From NCBI RefSeq assembly GCF_016907235.1, contig NZ_JAFBBO010000001.1:1860001-1924000 (forward strand): DNA of 64,000 nt. The letters are read 5' to 3'. Each line of letters starts with the position of its first letter. Position 1 is the stretch's first letter. The notes beneath the pieces were generated by a model. The model did no database searches and was not told the origin of the DNA. It worked only from the letters and a program-made list of their open reading frames with translations. Positions 16,386 to 24,669 of the stretch are shown one piece after another. Origin of the DNA: Oerskovia jenensis (lineage in GTDB: Bacteria > Actinomycetota > Actinomycetes > Actinomycetales > Cellulomonadaceae). Both the position numbers and the translations under genes were made by a program.

Positions 16386-16705
16386 ATGACCGCGCGGACC
16401 ACCCTCGTCGAGCGGCTTCGCGACGTGCTCGCCGACGAGCCGTCGCTGCGTGAGGTCTCGATGTTCGGAGGGCGATCGTTCATGCTCGACGAGCGGCCGT
16501 CGTGAGCGCCCGGAAGGACGGGAGCCTGCTCGTGCGCGTTCCGGTCGACCGTCACGGCGAGCTCCTCGGACGCCTGGGAGCGTCGACCGCCGAGATGGGA
16601 GCCGGGCGCACCATGGGCCCCGGCTGGATCGAGGTCGCGGCAACAGCGATCACCTACGCCTCGGACCTCGCGCTCTGGGTCGACATCGCCCGGGAGCGCG
16701 CCTGA
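16386..16705 (+). pseudogene. TfoX N-terminal domain protein, frameshifted
   Basis: The first frame (from ATG 16386) reads to MFGGRSFMLDER and then stops at 16505. The second frame, from about 16500, continues with VSARKDGSLLVRVP, TMGPGWIEV and LALWVDIARERA, which completes the TfoX_N fold. Together they make one protein of about 106 residues, so one base has been lost near 16493-16500. The ATG lies at the island border, so the original promoter may also be lost. Confidence 0.75.
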
Positions 16706-16744
16706 GTCGTCACCGGCGACGGCACGAGCCGCCCCGGCAACGAC

Positions 16745-17422
16745 CTACCGCACCGGCCGCTTCCCCTCGAAGAAGCGGTCGAGGTCGGCGCGCCGCAGCG
16801 CACCTGCGACCCCGCCGGTGGTGAGCTCTGCGACGAGCCGCCGGGACAGGTCGCGCAGCGGTTCGTTGTTGACGCTCGAGTGGTGGCACATGAGGTCGAA
16901 GGCTTCGTCGGCGGGCAGGGCGTAGATCGCCATGACGGCGCCCTTGGCCTGCTCGATCGTGGAGCGGCTCGCGGACGACGCCCGGATCGCGGCCGTGGCC
17001 TCGCGCTGGGCGAGCTCGCGTTGTGTCGCGGTGAGGTCGATGAAGTAGCCCGAGACGTGGGTCGCCTCGCCCGTGCGGCGGTCGACGCGGCCGCGTCCGA
17101 CGACGCCGAGCGTCCGCGTCCGTCCTTGTGCGTCGACGACCCGGTGGACGGAGCTGAAGGGTTCGCCCGTGGTGACGGCGGAGAGCAGGACGTCCTCGAC
17201 GCGTTCGCGGTCCTCGGGGTGCTTGTGCGCGAGCATGAGCGCGGTCGTGGGCATGACCTCGCCGGGGCGGAAGCCGTGCATGGCGTACAGCTCGTCCGAC
17301 CACCACCAGCTCTGGTCGGACAGGTCGAGGATGAACTGACCGACGATCTGCGGCCTGCCGCGCAGCAGGGCCTCGGCGAGCTCGGGGTCGAATCGGCGAG
17401 ACGGGTTGTACGAAGTGGTCAA
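16745..17422 (-). CDS. PAS and ANTAR domain regulator
   Basis: 225 residues. A PAS domain (about 25-130: WWWSDELYAMHGFRPGE ... HRVVDAQGRTRTL ... VSGYFIDLT) is followed by an ANTAR domain (about 135-205: IRASSASRSTIEQAKGAVMA, then ADEAFDLMCHHSSVNN). ANTAR domains bind paired RNA hairpins and act as antiterminators, so this is a sensory RNA-binding regulator. The TTG start follows GGGGG. A structured RNA candidate ending in a terminator lies 157 bases upstream in the same direction. Confidence 0.88.
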   Translation of the reverse strand: MTTSYNPSRRFDPELAEALLRGRPQIVGQFILDLSDQSWWWSDELYAMHGFRPGEVMPTTALMLAHKHPEDRERVEDVLLSAVTTGEPFSSVHRVVDAQGRTRTLGVVGRGRVDRRTGEATHVSGYFIDLTATQRELAQREATAAIRASSASRSTIEQAKGAVMAIYALPADEAFDLMCHHSSVNNEPLRDLSRRLVAELTTGGVAGALRRADLDRFFEGKRPVR

Positions 17423-17578
17423 GTAGGCCCCCAGGGCATGGGAAAGGAGCGGGCCTACTTCCAGACTCCTCGGTGATACTAGCCCGGATCCGGCGCCCCA
17501 CCAGCGAGGACGGCTCGACGACGCGGCGTCGGGCGGGCGGGCTGCGGGGACCTCGCGCGGCGCACCGGTCGGGGAACG

Positions 17579-17617
17579 ACGAAGCCCCCGTCGGCCGGGG
17601 CCGATCGGGGGCTTCGT
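17579..17617 (-). terminator. Strong hairpin terminator of the small RNA
   Basis: ACGAAGCCCCC pairs with GGGGGCTTCGT, with an inner ATCGGCC / GGCCGA extension. It is followed on the minus strand by CGTTCCCC. It sits well upstream of the ANTAR gene and after no protein gene, which is why an RNA gene is proposed here. Confidence 0.7.
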
Positions 17618-17691
17618 GAACGTTAGGTGGTGGCGCGATGCAGGGGGTACTTCGCGCCACCGAGGAAGACATTACATCCTCCCTCGGGGGG
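17579..17691 (-). ncRNA. Structured small RNA candidate, 6C-like
   Basis: Read on the minus strand: a C6 run, then hairpin 1 (CCGAGGGAGGA / TCTTCCTCGG with one bulged G and a 7-base loop), hairpin 2 (perfect GGTGGCGCGA / TCGCGCCACC, 13-base loop holding CCCCC), then a terminator hairpin at 17579-17617. Two hairpins with C-rich single strands followed by a terminator resemble the actinobacterial 6C RNA, though the first C run is outside the loop. No promoter is obvious. It precedes the PAS-ANTAR gene, so a leader attenuator is an alternative. Confidence 0.5.
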
Positions 17692-17998
17692 TTGACGAAC
17701 TGCGTTCGGATGGCGGGCGATCGGACGCACTCCTTCCGATCTCACCCGCTCCCCACCCGCCGCGACGGGGACACCCTCGCCGTGCGCGGCACCTACGCCA
17801 GCGCGATCTCGGACGACGGCGAGCGGGCTGACGGGACCCCGTGCGCGAATGACGACTGACTCGCCCGTCCCATGCATAGACCTGGTGTCGTCCCACTCAG
17901 TGAGCACCGTCCGGATTCCCAGGCTCGTTACCTAGGGTTCTTAGGACGGCCCGCCCCCTGTGTGGCATAAAACACCATCTACCAGGAGGTTCTTCGAA
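17692..17998. other. Intergenic stretch
   Basis: About 300 bases between the small RNA candidate and a small membrane protein gene. Short frames here lack start signals. Near 17964-17972 GGCATAAAA could hold a -10 element for the downstream gene. Nothing else is apparent. Confidence 0.4.
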
Positions 17999-18229
17999 TT
18001 GCGGGCAGCGGCCTCCTACGTGCAGAGTGGGACAATGGTATGGGTTTCGGTAGGGCTGGTTCTCGTGGTGCTCGGCGTCCTCCTCGCCGCACGCGCCGCG
18101 TGGGCCGTGCGTGCCGGTGAGCAGCGCGGGCGTTCGAGCACGGGCGGTCACGGCATGGGTATCGCCCTCGGCGCAGGCGTCGCCTTCTGGGGAGCGGTGA
18201 TCACCACCATCGCGCTCATCGTCCGCTGA
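17999..18229 (+). CDS. Small membrane protein
   Basis: 76 residues from a TTG start placed nine bases after AGGAGG; an in-frame ATG at 18035 would give 64 residues. Two membrane helices (VWVSVGLVLVVLGVLLAARA and IALGAGVAFWGAVITTIALI) flank a basic, Gly/Ser-rich hydrophilic loop. No family recognised. It may belong with the downstream methyltransferase (51-base gap), but this is only position. Confidence 0.6.
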   Translation: MRAAASYVQSGTMVWVSVGLVLVVLGVLLAARAAWAVRAGEQRGRSSTGGHGMGIALGAGVAFWGAVITTIALIVR

Positions 18230-18279
18230 CCTCGGAATCAGCTGAACGCACGCCACCCCGACCTGTCAGGATCGACGGC

Positions 18280-19041
18280 ATGACGCGTTCCTTCGACGAC
18301 CTGATCTCCGAGGCAGAAGCCGCCTCCGTAGACGGCTGGGACTTCTCCTGGCTCGACGGGCGCGCGATCGAGCAACGTCCCTCGTGGGGCTACGCCCGTT
18401 CGATGGGCGAACGCATGTCCACGGCGAGCGCTGCCCTCGACCTCCAGACGGGCGGCGGCGAGGTCCTCGCCTCGGTCCCACGGCTCCCCCGGCTGACCGT
18501 CGCGACCGAGGGCTGGCCCCCGAACGTCGCGAAGGCCACGAGACTGCTGCACCCGCTCGGTGTCGCGGTCGTCGCCGACACGGACGAGCCGCCCCTCCCC
18601 TTCGCCGACGAGGCGTTCGACCTCGTGGTCAGCAGGCACCCCGTGACGCCGTGGTGGTCGGAGATCGCACGCGTCCTCGTCCCGGGCGGCACGTACTTCG
18701 CGCAGCACGTGGGGCCCTGGAGCGTGTTCGAGCTCGTGGAGCACTTCCTGGGCCCGCAGCCCGAGGAGGTCCGCAACGGGCGCCACCCCGACCACGACCG
18801 CGCGGCGGCGACCGCAGCGGGGCTCGAGGTCGTGGACCTGCGGTTCGAGGAGCTGCGCACCGCGTTCTTCGACGTCGGCGCCGTGGTCTGGTTCCTGCGC
18901 AAGGTCGTGTGGATGGTCCCCGGTTTCACGGTCGAGGCGTACCGCCCGCAGCTCGCCGCGCTGCACGAGCGGCTCGAGACCGAGGGGCCGTTCGTCGCGA
19001 CGACGACGCGTTTCCTGATCGAGGCACGCAAGCCGCGCTGA
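18280..19041 (+). CDS. SAM-dependent methyltransferase, class I
   Basis: 253 residues. The Rossmann-type core shows a modified motif I (ALDLQTGGGEVLASV near residue 52), an acidic binding site at VAVVADTDEPPLPFADEAFDLVV, and motif IV/V features in EIARVLVPGGTYFAQ. This is the Methyltransf_11 pattern; the substrate is not indicated. Starts with ATG 26 bases after TGACCTCGG; monocistronic and convergent with a small gene across a hairpin at 19137-19162. Confidence 0.85.
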   Translation: MTRSFDDLISEAEAASVDGWDFSWLDGRAIEQRPSWGYARSMGERMSTASAALDLQTGGGEVLASVPRLPRLTVATEGWPPNVAKATRLLHPLGVAVVADTDEPPLPFADEAFDLVVSRHPVTPWWSEIARVLVPGGTYFAQHVGPWSVFELVEHFLGPQPEEVRNGRHPDHDRAAATAAGLEVVDLRFEELRTAFFDVGAVVWFLRKVVWMVPGFTVEAYRPQLAALHERLETEGPFVATTTRFLIEARKPR

Positions 19042-19136
19042 GTCTCGCGGGGCCGTGCGCCCACCGGCCCGACGGCGGTCCCCGCCGCTCGGAGGATGCT
19101 GCGGTGTCTCCGTTGACACCCCGGCGCCGCTGCCGG

Positions 19137-19162
19137 CAGGGTCGGCGCCTGCGCCGGCCCTG
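19137..19162. terminator. Convergent terminator hairpin
   Basis: CAGGGTCGGCG pairs with CGCCGGCCCTG with one T-G mismatch and a four-base loop, between the plus-strand stop at 19041 and the minus-strand stop at 19175. Confidence 0.55.
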
Positions 19163-19174
19163 GGTCGAGGAGCC

Positions 19175-19417
19175 TCAGTCGCGGAGCGCCCGCGTCAGGT
19201 CCCCGAGGGCGGCGCGCGCTCGGCGCTTGCGGTCCGCCGGGTCGATGGTCCTCTCGTCCCCGGGGTTGGCGCGGCGCACAGGCTTGCCCGCACGGTCACC
19301 GGCCTCGACGACGCGGGGCAGGGCACCCGAGGTGCCAGGTGCGCCGGTCGCCCGGGTCGACCGGGTGCGCCGGTGCGGGGTGCTCGGGGCGAGGAAGTAG
19401 GGGCGTTGCGTGCTCAT
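19175..19417 (-). CDS. Small basic hypothetical protein
   Basis: 80 residues from an ATG preceded by GGAGGAGAG. Arg-rich throughout (RRTRSTRATG, DPADRKRRARAALGDLTRALRD), with one helical C-terminal segment. No recognised domain; could bind nucleic acid. Support comes from the very good ribosome-binding site and protein-like C-terminus. Confidence 0.5.
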   Translation of the reverse strand: MSTQRPYFLAPSTPHRRTRSTRATGAPGTSGALPRVVEAGDRAGKPVRRANPGDERTIDPADRKRRARAALGDLTRALRD

Positions 19418-19571
19418 GGGCTCTCCTCCGGTCGGCACCGCCCCGCTGCCGGGGCTGTGGCTCTCGATCCTGCGGCACCGGCGTTTCGTCCGTGTTGCGA
19501 ACGCAGGACATCGAGATGTCCTCTGCGCGGCCCCCGGAGGCCCACGGCCTACCACCCGGTAACCTCCTGGC

Positions 19572-20555
19572 ATGACGACGCACGAGCGCGAGATCACGAC
19601 CTCGGTCGACCTCTGCCTGCCGGACGGACGCCTGAACCCCGGCGCGGTCGGGTGGACGCGCTCCCCGCTCCACCGCGCGAACCTGCGCGGCTGGGGGCGG
19701 ACCAAGCGGTGGGAGTACTGGGGCGTGGTCACCCCGACCCACGTGGTCGGGATCGTCGCGTCCTCGATCGACTACGCGGGCGTCCACGGCCTGTACGTCC
19801 TGGATCGCGCGACGGGCGAGGAGACGGTGACCGACGTCGTCGTGCCGCTCGCCCGGGGCGTGGTCCTGCCCGAGCGCAGCGGGGCAGGCCGCGTCGAGGC
19901 GCGCGCGAAGAGGCTCGCGATCGTGATCGACCAGGCCCCCGAGGCCACCCGCATCCGGGCAGCCTCGCACGACGTGAGCCTGGACCTGACCGTCCCGCTC
20001 CCGCCGGGGCACGAGTCGCTGGGCGTCGTCGTGCCGTGGAGCGACCGGCTGTTCCAGTACACGGTCAAGGACGTGGCCCGCCCGGTCCACGGATCCCTCA
20101 CGGTGCGCGGCAACCGGCACGACGTCGGTGCCGACGACTCGTTCGCGGTGCTCGACCACGGTCGCGGCCGCTGGCCCTACGCGATGACCTGGAACTGGGC
20201 CGCGGGCAGCGGGCACGGCCGTGGCGTCCAGCTCGGCGGCAGGTGGACGGACGGCACGGGCTCGACCGAGAACGCGCTCCTGGTGGACGGGCGGATCCAC
20301 AAGATCGGCGCGGAGCTCGAGTGGGCGTACGACTCCACCGACCAGCTCGCCCCGTGGCACATCTCCGGGGACGGCGTCGAGGCGGTCTTCACGCCCTTCC
20401 ACGAGCGGGTCGCACGCACCGAGCTGCTCGTGGTCGGCAGCGAGACGCACCAGTGCTTCGGCACGTGGTCGGGCCGGGCACGCACGGACGAGGGCACCTG
20501 GGTGGACCTGGGCGGCCTCGTCGGCTGGGCCGAGGAGGCCCGCCAGCGCTGGTAG
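19572..20555 (+). CDS. DUF2804 domain protein
   Basis: 327 residues, full length for DUF2804, a beta-sandwich family related to lipocalin/carotenoid-hydratase-like folds and of unknown activity. Characteristic stretches are GRTKRWEYWGVVTPTHVVG near the start, FAVLDHGRGRWPYAMTWNWA in the middle and HQCFGTWSGRARTDEG near the end. No signal peptide or membrane helix, so cytosolic. ATG start; followed after 102 bases by the PPOX-fold gene in the same direction. Confidence 0.85.
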   Translation: MTTHEREITTSVDLCLPDGRLNPGAVGWTRSPLHRANLRGWGRTKRWEYWGVVTPTHVVGIVASSIDYAGVHGLYVLDRATGEETVTDVVVPLARGVVLPERSGAGRVEARAKRLAIVIDQAPEATRIRAASHDVSLDLTVPLPPGHESLGVVVPWSDRLFQYTVKDVARPVHGSLTVRGNRHDVGADDSFAVLDHGRGRWPYAMTWNWAAGSGHGRGVQLGGRWTDGTGSTENALLVDGRIHKIGAELEWAYDSTDQLAPWHISGDGVEAVFTPFHERVARTELLVVGSETHQCFGTWSGRARTDEGTWVDLGGLVGWAEEARQRW

Positions 20556-20657
20556 GTCGGGCCCCGCCCGGGGAGACGGGGCAGGCCGACGTCGCCGCTC
20601 GTCTCACATACGGACCGCGCCTCGGCGCCGTGCGCTCCCGGTGCCAGACTGCCGCCC

Positions 20658-21224
20658 ATGGCGACCGTCCACGACGAGATCACTCCCCGGCTCTCCCGCT
20701 TCGTGCTGTCCCAGCCCGTCTTCTTCGTGGGCACGGCCCCCCTCGCGGGGGACGGGCACGTCAACGTCTCCCCCAAGGGCATGGGGGGCACGTTCGTGGT
20801 GCTCGACCCGCACCGGGTCGCATACCTCGACTACACGGGCTCGGGCGCTGAGGTCGCGGCGCACCTGCAGGAGAACGGGCGCATCGTGGTCATGTTCTGC
20901 GCGTTCGAGGGGCCGCCGAACATCGTGCGCTTCCACGGCCGGGGCCGCTACGTCCTCGCCCGCACCCCCGAGTTCGACGCGCTGCGCCCGCTGTTCGCCA
21001 AGGAGCGCGAGTCGGGGCAGCGCGGCATCGTGGTGGTCGAGGTGGACCGGGTCTCCGACTCGTGCGGGTTCTCGGTGCCGCTCATGGACTTCGTGGCGGA
21101 CCGTGACGTCCTGGACCGCGCGCACGACCGGCGAGAGCCGGAGTACTTCGACGCCTACTGGCAGAAGAAGAACGCGACGAGCATCGACGGGCTGCCCGGG
21201 GTGGACATCACTCCGGTGACCTGA
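20658..21224 (+). CDS. Pyridoxamine 5'-phosphate oxidase-fold protein
   Basis: 188 residues of the split-barrel flavin-binding fold: FFVGTAPLAGDGHVNVSPKG near the start, VAYLDYTGSGAEVAAHL, and GRIVVMFCAFEGPPNIVRFH. Family members bind FMN or F420 and are oxidoreductases; the exact substrate is unknown. The C-terminal third (CGFSVPLMDFVADRDVL) matches the subgroup found in many actinobacteria and fungi. Its last 17 bases overlap the convergent ASCH gene. Confidence 0.88.
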   Translation: MATVHDEITPRLSRFVLSQPVFFVGTAPLAGDGHVNVSPKGMGGTFVVLDPHRVAYLDYTGSGAEVAAHLQENGRIVVMFCAFEGPPNIVRFHGRGRYVLARTPEFDALRPLFAKERESGQRGIVVVEVDRVSDSCGFSVPLMDFVADRDVLDRAHDRREPEYFDAYWQKKNATSIDGLPGVDITPVT

Positions 21225-21834
21225 CGGACGTCGGTTCCTGGTCCGGGCCGGACGTCGCGTCGAGGTAGGCCCGCCCGCGCGGCGAGATCCGGTAGCCGAC
21301 GGGCAGGCTCTCGGTCAGCCCGAGCTCCTTGAGGCGCCTGACCCGGATCTTGAAGTAGTCGCGCTCGACCCCGATCGAGGTCGCGAGGTCGCGCGCCACG
21401 ACCTCGGGCCGGGCCACGATCAGGTCGAGGTAGTCCCGGGTCCACGGTTCGGGCGCTGCATGGTCCATGCGGGCGAGCCGTGCGCGGAGCGCCTCGACCT
21501 CCTCGGCGGACAGGTCGGCCTCCTGCCGCAGCGCGACGCGCGGGTCCTCCCCCACGCGCCGCAGCCCGATCCGGTAGAGGTCCCCCTCGCCCTTGGCGGC
21601 GACCCAGGCGAGCGCCGCGTCGGCCGAGCGGAACCCGGCGGCGCGCGCGTCGTCGTCGGGCAGGACAGGGACCCCCGCCCCCTCCGGGACCCGGTCGATC
21701 GACGTGACCTCCACGACCCCGATGCGTGTCCTCATCCGCCCTCCCGCGCGCACGCGCGGCGCGAGCCAGCGGCGGTACGCGAGCGAGACCGTACCGTCCT
21801 CGAGACCGCTGAGCGTCTGCCGGGTGAGCAGCAT
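21208..21834 (-). CDS. ASCH domain protein with C-terminal winged helix
   Basis: 208 residues. The N-terminal ASCH (PUA-like) domain begins MLLTRQTLSGLEDGTVSLAY with the typical RRW and a TSI strand, and is thought to bind RNA or nucleotides. The C-terminal half (YLDLIVARPEVVARDLATSI ... RVRRLKELGLTESL) forms a winged helix-turn-helix. A combined transcription/translation regulator is a possible role. The ATG lies just after GGAGGC. Confidence 0.8.
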   Translation of the reverse strand: MLLTRQTLSGLEDGTVSLAYRRWLAPRVRAGGRMRTRIGVVEVTSIDRVPEGAGVPVLPDDDARAAGFRSADAALAWVAAKGEGDLYRIGLRRVGEDPRVALRQEADLSAEEVEALRARLARMDHAAPEPWTRDYLDLIVARPEVVARDLATSIGVERDYFKIRVRRLKELGLTESLPVGYRISPRGRAYLDATSGPDQEPTSVRSPE

Positions 21835-21915
21835 GCCTCCAGCGTACGAACGCTCGCCCGACGGCGCAGCGCCGCTCCTGCGAACGTCCCACCCGATCCG
21901 CCGTGCGTCGTGCGG

Positions 21916-23091
21916 TCAGGCGGGCCCGACGTCGTCACCCGTGGGCCGACGCGTCCCGGCACGAGCGGCGCCGCGCGAGAGCTCGACGCGCACGACCGCG
22001 CCCCCACCGGGCCGGGCCGTGACCCGCAGCCTGCCACGGTGCGCCTCGACGATCTTGGCCACGATCGCGAGCCCCAGGCCGTTGCTGCTGCGGTCGGGTC
22101 GCGTGTCGTGCTGGGCGGTCCGCGCGTGCGCGGGCTGGTCGACCTGCCGGGCGAACGGTTCGAGCGCGATGCGCAGGCCGTCCTCGGTGAGGGGGCGCCC
22201 GCTGTTCTCGACGGTCAGGACGACGGGCGCGGTGTCCTCGAGGCGGATCGTGACCCAGCCGCCGTGCGGCAGGTTGTGCCGGATCGCGTTGCGCAGCAGG
22301 TTGTCGACCACCCGGGCGAGAAGGACCTCGTCGCCCGGCACGATCGCGGGCGTGCTCTCGACCGCGATCCTGACCCCGCGGTCGGTGGCCTCGCGCGCGA
22401 CGTCGTCGACCGCGTCCTCGACGACGACGTCGAGATCGACCGGCGTCCGGGCGATCGGCGCACGGTCGAGGGCCGCGAGCTGCAGGAGGGCCGCGACGAG
22501 GTCGCTGGCCCGACGGTTGGTCACGTCGAGGCGTTCGAGCAGACGGGAGAGGTCGACGGCGTCGGGATCGGCCCGAGCGACGTCGAGCATGGTCTGGGTC
22601 ACCGCGAGCGGGGTCCGCAGCTCGTGCGAGGCGTTGGCGGCGAAGCGCTGCTGGGTCGCGAACGACCGTTCGAGCCGTTCGAGCATGGTGTCGAACGTGT
22701 CGGCCAGGTCGGTGAACTCGTCCCGTCCTCGCCGCGTGTCGCGGGCCGAGATGCGGTGGGACAGGTCCCCCGACGCCGCGACCTGCGCGGCGGTGTTGAG
22801 GTCCGCGAGGGGGCGCAGCACACGCCCGGCGACGAGCCATCCGCCCGCCGTCCCGACGACGGCGAGCACGCCCATCGCCACGGTGCAGGCCTGGATCAGC
22901 GAGTCGAGGATCGTGCCCCGCGACGCGATGTAGAGATGGGCGTCGGAGGGGTTCGCGGCCGTGAGCGGGTAGTTGGGGACGAAGCGCATGACCGCGTACA
23001 CGATGACCGACATCGCGAGCCCGGCGGCGAGCAGGAACGCCACGTAGCTCAGGGTCAGGCGGAGCCGGGCCGTCTGGCGCAGGATCCTCAC
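21916..23091 (-). CDS. Sensor histidine kinase
   Basis: 391 residues. Two membrane helices (about 13-35 and 66-90) enclose a short external loop of about 30 residues. A HAMP domain (RPLADLNTAAQVAASGD) leads to the dimerisation helix with phospho-acceptor H156 (ASHELRTPL), N box NLLRNAIRHN and G box NGLGLAI. It overlaps the regulator gene by GTGA and is its cognate kinase. The divergent VanY-like gene suggests a cell-wall signal, which is inference. Confidence 0.95.
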   Translation of the reverse strand: MRILRQTARLRLTLSYVAFLLAAGLAMSVIVYAVMRFVPNYPLTAANPSDAHLYIASRGTILDSLIQACTVAMGVLAVVGTAGGWLVAGRVLRPLADLNTAAQVAASGDLSHRISARDTRRGRDEFTDLADTFDTMLERLERSFATQQRFAANASHELRTPLAVTQTMLDVARADPDAVDLSRLLERLDVTNRRASDLVAALLQLAALDRAPIARTPVDLDVVVEDAVDDVAREATDRGVRIAVESTPAIVPGDEVLLARVVDNLLRNAIRHNLPHGGWVTIRLEDTAPVVLTVENSGRPLTEDGLRIALEPFARQVDQPAHARTAQHDTRPDRSSNGLGLAIVAKIVEAHRGRLRVTARPGGGAVVRVELSRGAARAGTRRPTGDDVGPA

Positions 23092-23762
23092 GGAGTCTCG
23101 ACGCTCGGCGCCCCGACGCGGTAGCCCACGCCTGGCACGGTGTGCACGACCCAGGGGTCGCCCAGGCGCTTGCGCAGTGTCGAGACCGTGACGCGCACGG
23201 CGTTGGTGAACGGGTCGGCGTTCTCGTCCCACGCCCGTTCGAGCAGCTCCTCGGCGCTGACCACCCCGCCGTCGGCCGTGAGCAGGACCTCCAGGACGGC
23301 GAACTGCTTGCGGCTCAGCCGGACGTGCTCCCCGTCCCGGAAGACCTCCCGGCGGAACGGGTCGAGTCGTACCCCGGCGGCCTCCAGCACGGGTGGGAGC
23401 GGGGCGGGACGGCGCCCGAGCGCCCGCACGCGCAGGATCAGCTCGGGCAGCAGGAACGGCTTGGTCAGGTAATCGTCGGCGCCGATCCCGAAGCCACGGG
23501 TCTTGTCGTCGAGCGTGCCCGCCGCGGTGAGCATGAGGACGCGGCTCGCGCTGCCCCGGGCGACGATCGACCGGCACACCTCGTCGCCGTGGACCCCGGG
23601 CAGGTCGCGGTCGAGCACCACGACGTCGTACGCGGTGTGGCTCAGGTTCTCGAGCGCCTGCTCTCCGTCGAGCGCGACGTCGGCCGCGATGGCCTCACGC
23701 CGCAGCCCGGTCTGCACGGCCTCGGCCAGGAACGGCTCGTCCTCGACGACCAGCACCCGCAT
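23088..23762 (-). CDS. OmpR/PhoB-family response regulator
   Basis: 224 residues. Receiver domain with acidic pocket ED at 7-8, phospho-acceptor D51 (VVLDRDLPG), T79 region and K in LTKPF; C-terminal winged helix with the LSRKQFAVLEVLL and RVTVSTLRKRLGD helices. ATG start after GGTGGAGG. Transcribed with the kinase and divergent from a D,D-carboxypeptidase gene 138 bases away, its most likely target. Confidence 0.96.
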   Translation of the reverse strand: MRVLVVEDEPFLAEAVQTGLRREAIAADVALDGEQALENLSHTAYDVVVLDRDLPGVHGDEVCRSIVARGSASRVLMLTAAGTLDDKTRGFGIGADDYLTKPFLLPELILRVRALGRRPAPLPPVLEAAGVRLDPFRREVFRDGEHVRLSRKQFAVLEVLLTADGGVVSAEELLERAWDENADPFTNAVRVTVSTLRKRLGDPWVVHTVPGVGYRVGAPSVETP

Positions 23763-23845
23763 CGGTCCTCCACCTCGCTCGTCGCCGCCCGGCCCCTCCG
23801 ACGGCGGGCCCGTCCCGTCAGTCTAGGAACGAGGAGGTGTCGAAA

Positions 23846-23872
23846 ACGTCTGCAAAAAGTGAGACGTCCGCA
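23846..23872. promoter_or_regulatory. Direct repeat in divergent promoter region
   Basis: ACGTCTGCA (23846) and ACGTCCGCA (23864) repeat with 18-base periodicity in an A-rich stretch between the regulator and VanY-like genes. It could bind the response regulator; OmpR-type sites normally repeat at 10-11 bases, so this is tentative. Confidence 0.3.
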
Positions 23873-23900
23873 CAACATCCCCCTGGGTTCAGTGGACCAC

Positions 23901-24584
23901 ATGGAAACACGCAACCCACCGACGACCTTCTCCCCCGTACCGCCCCCGGTCGCTCCCGCCGGGGGCCCGCGCAGGCGCGCGAGAAGACGACGGACCGTCG
24001 CACTCGTCGCGGCCGCCGCGATCCTGGTCGCCCTCGCGTGGGCGTTCCTGCCGAGCGCCGACCGCGGCCTGCGGACCGTGGTCACGCAGACGTTCGGCGA
24101 CGAGGCGTCGACCTCGGAGGTGGCTGCCGGCGGCACGTCGGACCTCCCCGCGCAGGACGACCCGCGCCAGGAGGACGACACGATCGACCCGTTCGACACT
24201 ACGCACCCCGCGATCTCGGGCCTCGACGACGACCTGCGCGCCGCCCTCCAGGCCGCCGCGCAGGACGCCCGGGCCGCGGGCGTCGACTTCTGGGTCACCT
24301 CCGGGTGGCGCAGCACCGGCTACCAGCAGAGCCTGCTCGACCGGGCGGTCGACCGCTACGGCTCGCTCGACGAGGCCCGCAGGTTCGTCAAGACGCCCGA
24401 GACGTCGGAGCACGTCTCCGGCCAGGCCGTCGACATCGGTCCGACCGACGGGGCCGACTGGACGATCCGCAAGGGTGCGCGCTACGGCCTGTGCCAGACG
24501 TTCGCCAACGAGATGTGGCACTTCGAGCTGGCGACCTCGCCCGGTGGCGAGTGCCCGCAGCCGCTCCCGGACGCGGCGGGCTGA
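23901..24584 (+). CDS. VanY-like D-alanyl-D-alanine carboxypeptidase
   Basis: 227 residues. An N-terminal membrane anchor (TVALVAAAAILVALAWAFL, about 32-50) leaves an extracytoplasmic M15B peptidase domain. The zinc and catalytic residues are visible: H171 and D178 in SEHVSGQAVDIG, and E204 and H207 in NEMWHFE; TSGWRS carries the substrate-binding Arg. It trims the terminal D-Ala of peptidoglycan stems. It diverges from a two-component pair like vanRS, but no vanHAX genes are present, so it is more likely wall remodelling than glycopeptide resistance. Confidence 0.92.
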   Translation: METRNPPTTFSPVPPPVAPAGGPRRRARRRRTVALVAAAAILVALAWAFLPSADRGLRTVVTQTFGDEASTSEVAAGGTSDLPAQDDPRQEDDTIDPFDTTHPAISGLDDDLRAALQAAAQDARAAGVDFWVTSGWRSTGYQQSLLDRAVDRYGSLDEARRFVKTPETSEHVSGQAVDIGPTDGADWTIRKGARYGLCQTFANEMWHFELATSPGGECPQPLPDAAG

Positions 24585-24669
24585 CCAGCCACCGGCGCGC
24601 GTCCGGCCGCGCGGGCGCGAGGACCCCGCACTTCTCCCTGCTGTGGGTACCCGAGGCTAGGTTCACGGC

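Noticed and set aside
23088-24584. Full glycopeptide-resistance cluster
   Set aside because: Regulator, kinase and VanY-like peptidase are present, but no vanH, vanA/B-type ligase or vanX gene occurs nearby.
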